From an uncultured Lachnospiraceae bacterium (lineage in GTDB: Bacteria; Bacillota; Clostridia; Lachnospirales; Lachnospiraceae): a stretch of 5,122 nt of DNA. The first letter of the stretch is position 1. Each line of letters opens with the position of its first letter. Location of the stretch: the NCBI GenBank assembly GCA_902783305.1, contig CACZQU010000416.1:1-5122 (forward strand), given 5' to 3'. The notes below the pieces were generated by a model that was not told the DNA's origin, made no database searches, and saw only the letters and a program-made list of their open reading frames with translations. Positions 4,995-5,122 of this stretch are shown here, in pieces. A program made the position numbers and the translations under genes.

Positions 4995-5122
4995 ATGCCA
5001 AAGACAAAGATAAAAGTTGTCATCGGTGCGAACTTCGGTGACTGCGGCAAGGGCCTGGCAGTGGATTATTTCTCCGCCTCCTTGCCTGGCCGGGTACTGA
5101 ATGTCCTGTCCAACGGCGGGCC
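4995..5122 (+). CDS. Divergent adenylosuccinate synthetase (PurA) homologue, N-terminal 42 codons
   Basis: Only the start is in the window. Residues 7-24 (KVVIGANFGDCGKGLAVD) match the PurA phosphate-binding opening, whose usual form is GTQWGDEGKGKIVD. Asp16 corresponds to the catalytic aspartate, while Cys17 replaces the usual Glu. VLNVLSNGG (34-42) aligns with the strand and loop just before the NAGHT motif that binds IMP and supplies the catalytic His, which would lie just past the edge. Canonical PurA joins IMP and aspartate using GTP in AMP synthesis. The divergence, and a neighbourhood lacking other purine-synthesis genes, suggest a specialised paralogue acting on another nucleotide or in a stress or defence role, rather than the housekeeping enzyme. 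It is the fourth gene of the apparent operon and lies 46 nt after the vWA gene. Confidence 0.75.
   Translation, partial: MPKTKIKVVIGANFGDCGKGLAVDYFSASLPGRVLNVLSNGG

Noticed and set aside
4025..5050. Minus-strand open frames of 158 and 164 codons
   Set aside because: They are antisense to the vWA and PurA-like genes and have no recognisable motifs.

Overview
The window looks like a chromosomal accessory region of an anaerobic Clostridia-type bacterium, probably a Lachnospiraceae relative. This is an inference. It rests on near-balanced base composition, frequent AGG/AGA and ATA codons, strong purine-rich Shine-Dalgarno sites, and a Tat-exported flavin reductase of a type that is common in gut anaerobes. 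A Coriobacteriia host is a less favoured alternative.

Left third (1-1865, minus strand): one long gene, cut by the left edge. It encodes a Tat-exported flavoprotein with a covalent-FMN domain followed by a fumarate-reductase/flavocytochrome-c type FAD domain. Two residues that are catalytic in true fumarate reductases appear replaced, so the electron acceptor is probably not fumarate. A promoter lies just upstream, and its -10 box sits inside a near-palindrome.

Middle (1866-2544): about 680 bases without a convincing gene. It holds a periodic GAGCCA array that resembles a solitary IS21-type transposon end (from about 1974), a strong rho-independent terminator reading rightward (2177-2246), a doubtful 45-residue minus-strand ORF, and a near-consensus rightward promoter (2434-2462) surrounded by TACTA/TAGTA half-sites.

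Right half (2545-5122, plus strand): a probable four-gene operon. The order is a NrtR-like protein (Nudix domain plus winged helix), a 202-residue protein of unknown function, a von Willebrand A-like (MIDAS) protein, and the first 42 codons of a divergent adenylosuccinate synthetase (PurA) homologue. The last three genes share an AGGGGG-type ribosome site 7-8 nt from the start. Two back-to-back 12-bp palindromes lie between the first and second genes.

A working hypothesis is that the Nudix/winged-helix protein senses an ADP-ribose- or nucleotide-like ligand and controls the operon from the TACTA sites. The PurA-like enzyme would then make or modify a purine nucleotide, with the vWA protein and the unknown protein as partners. 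This four-gene set is the best candidate for an undescribed system here. Its function cannot be settled from this sequence alone.
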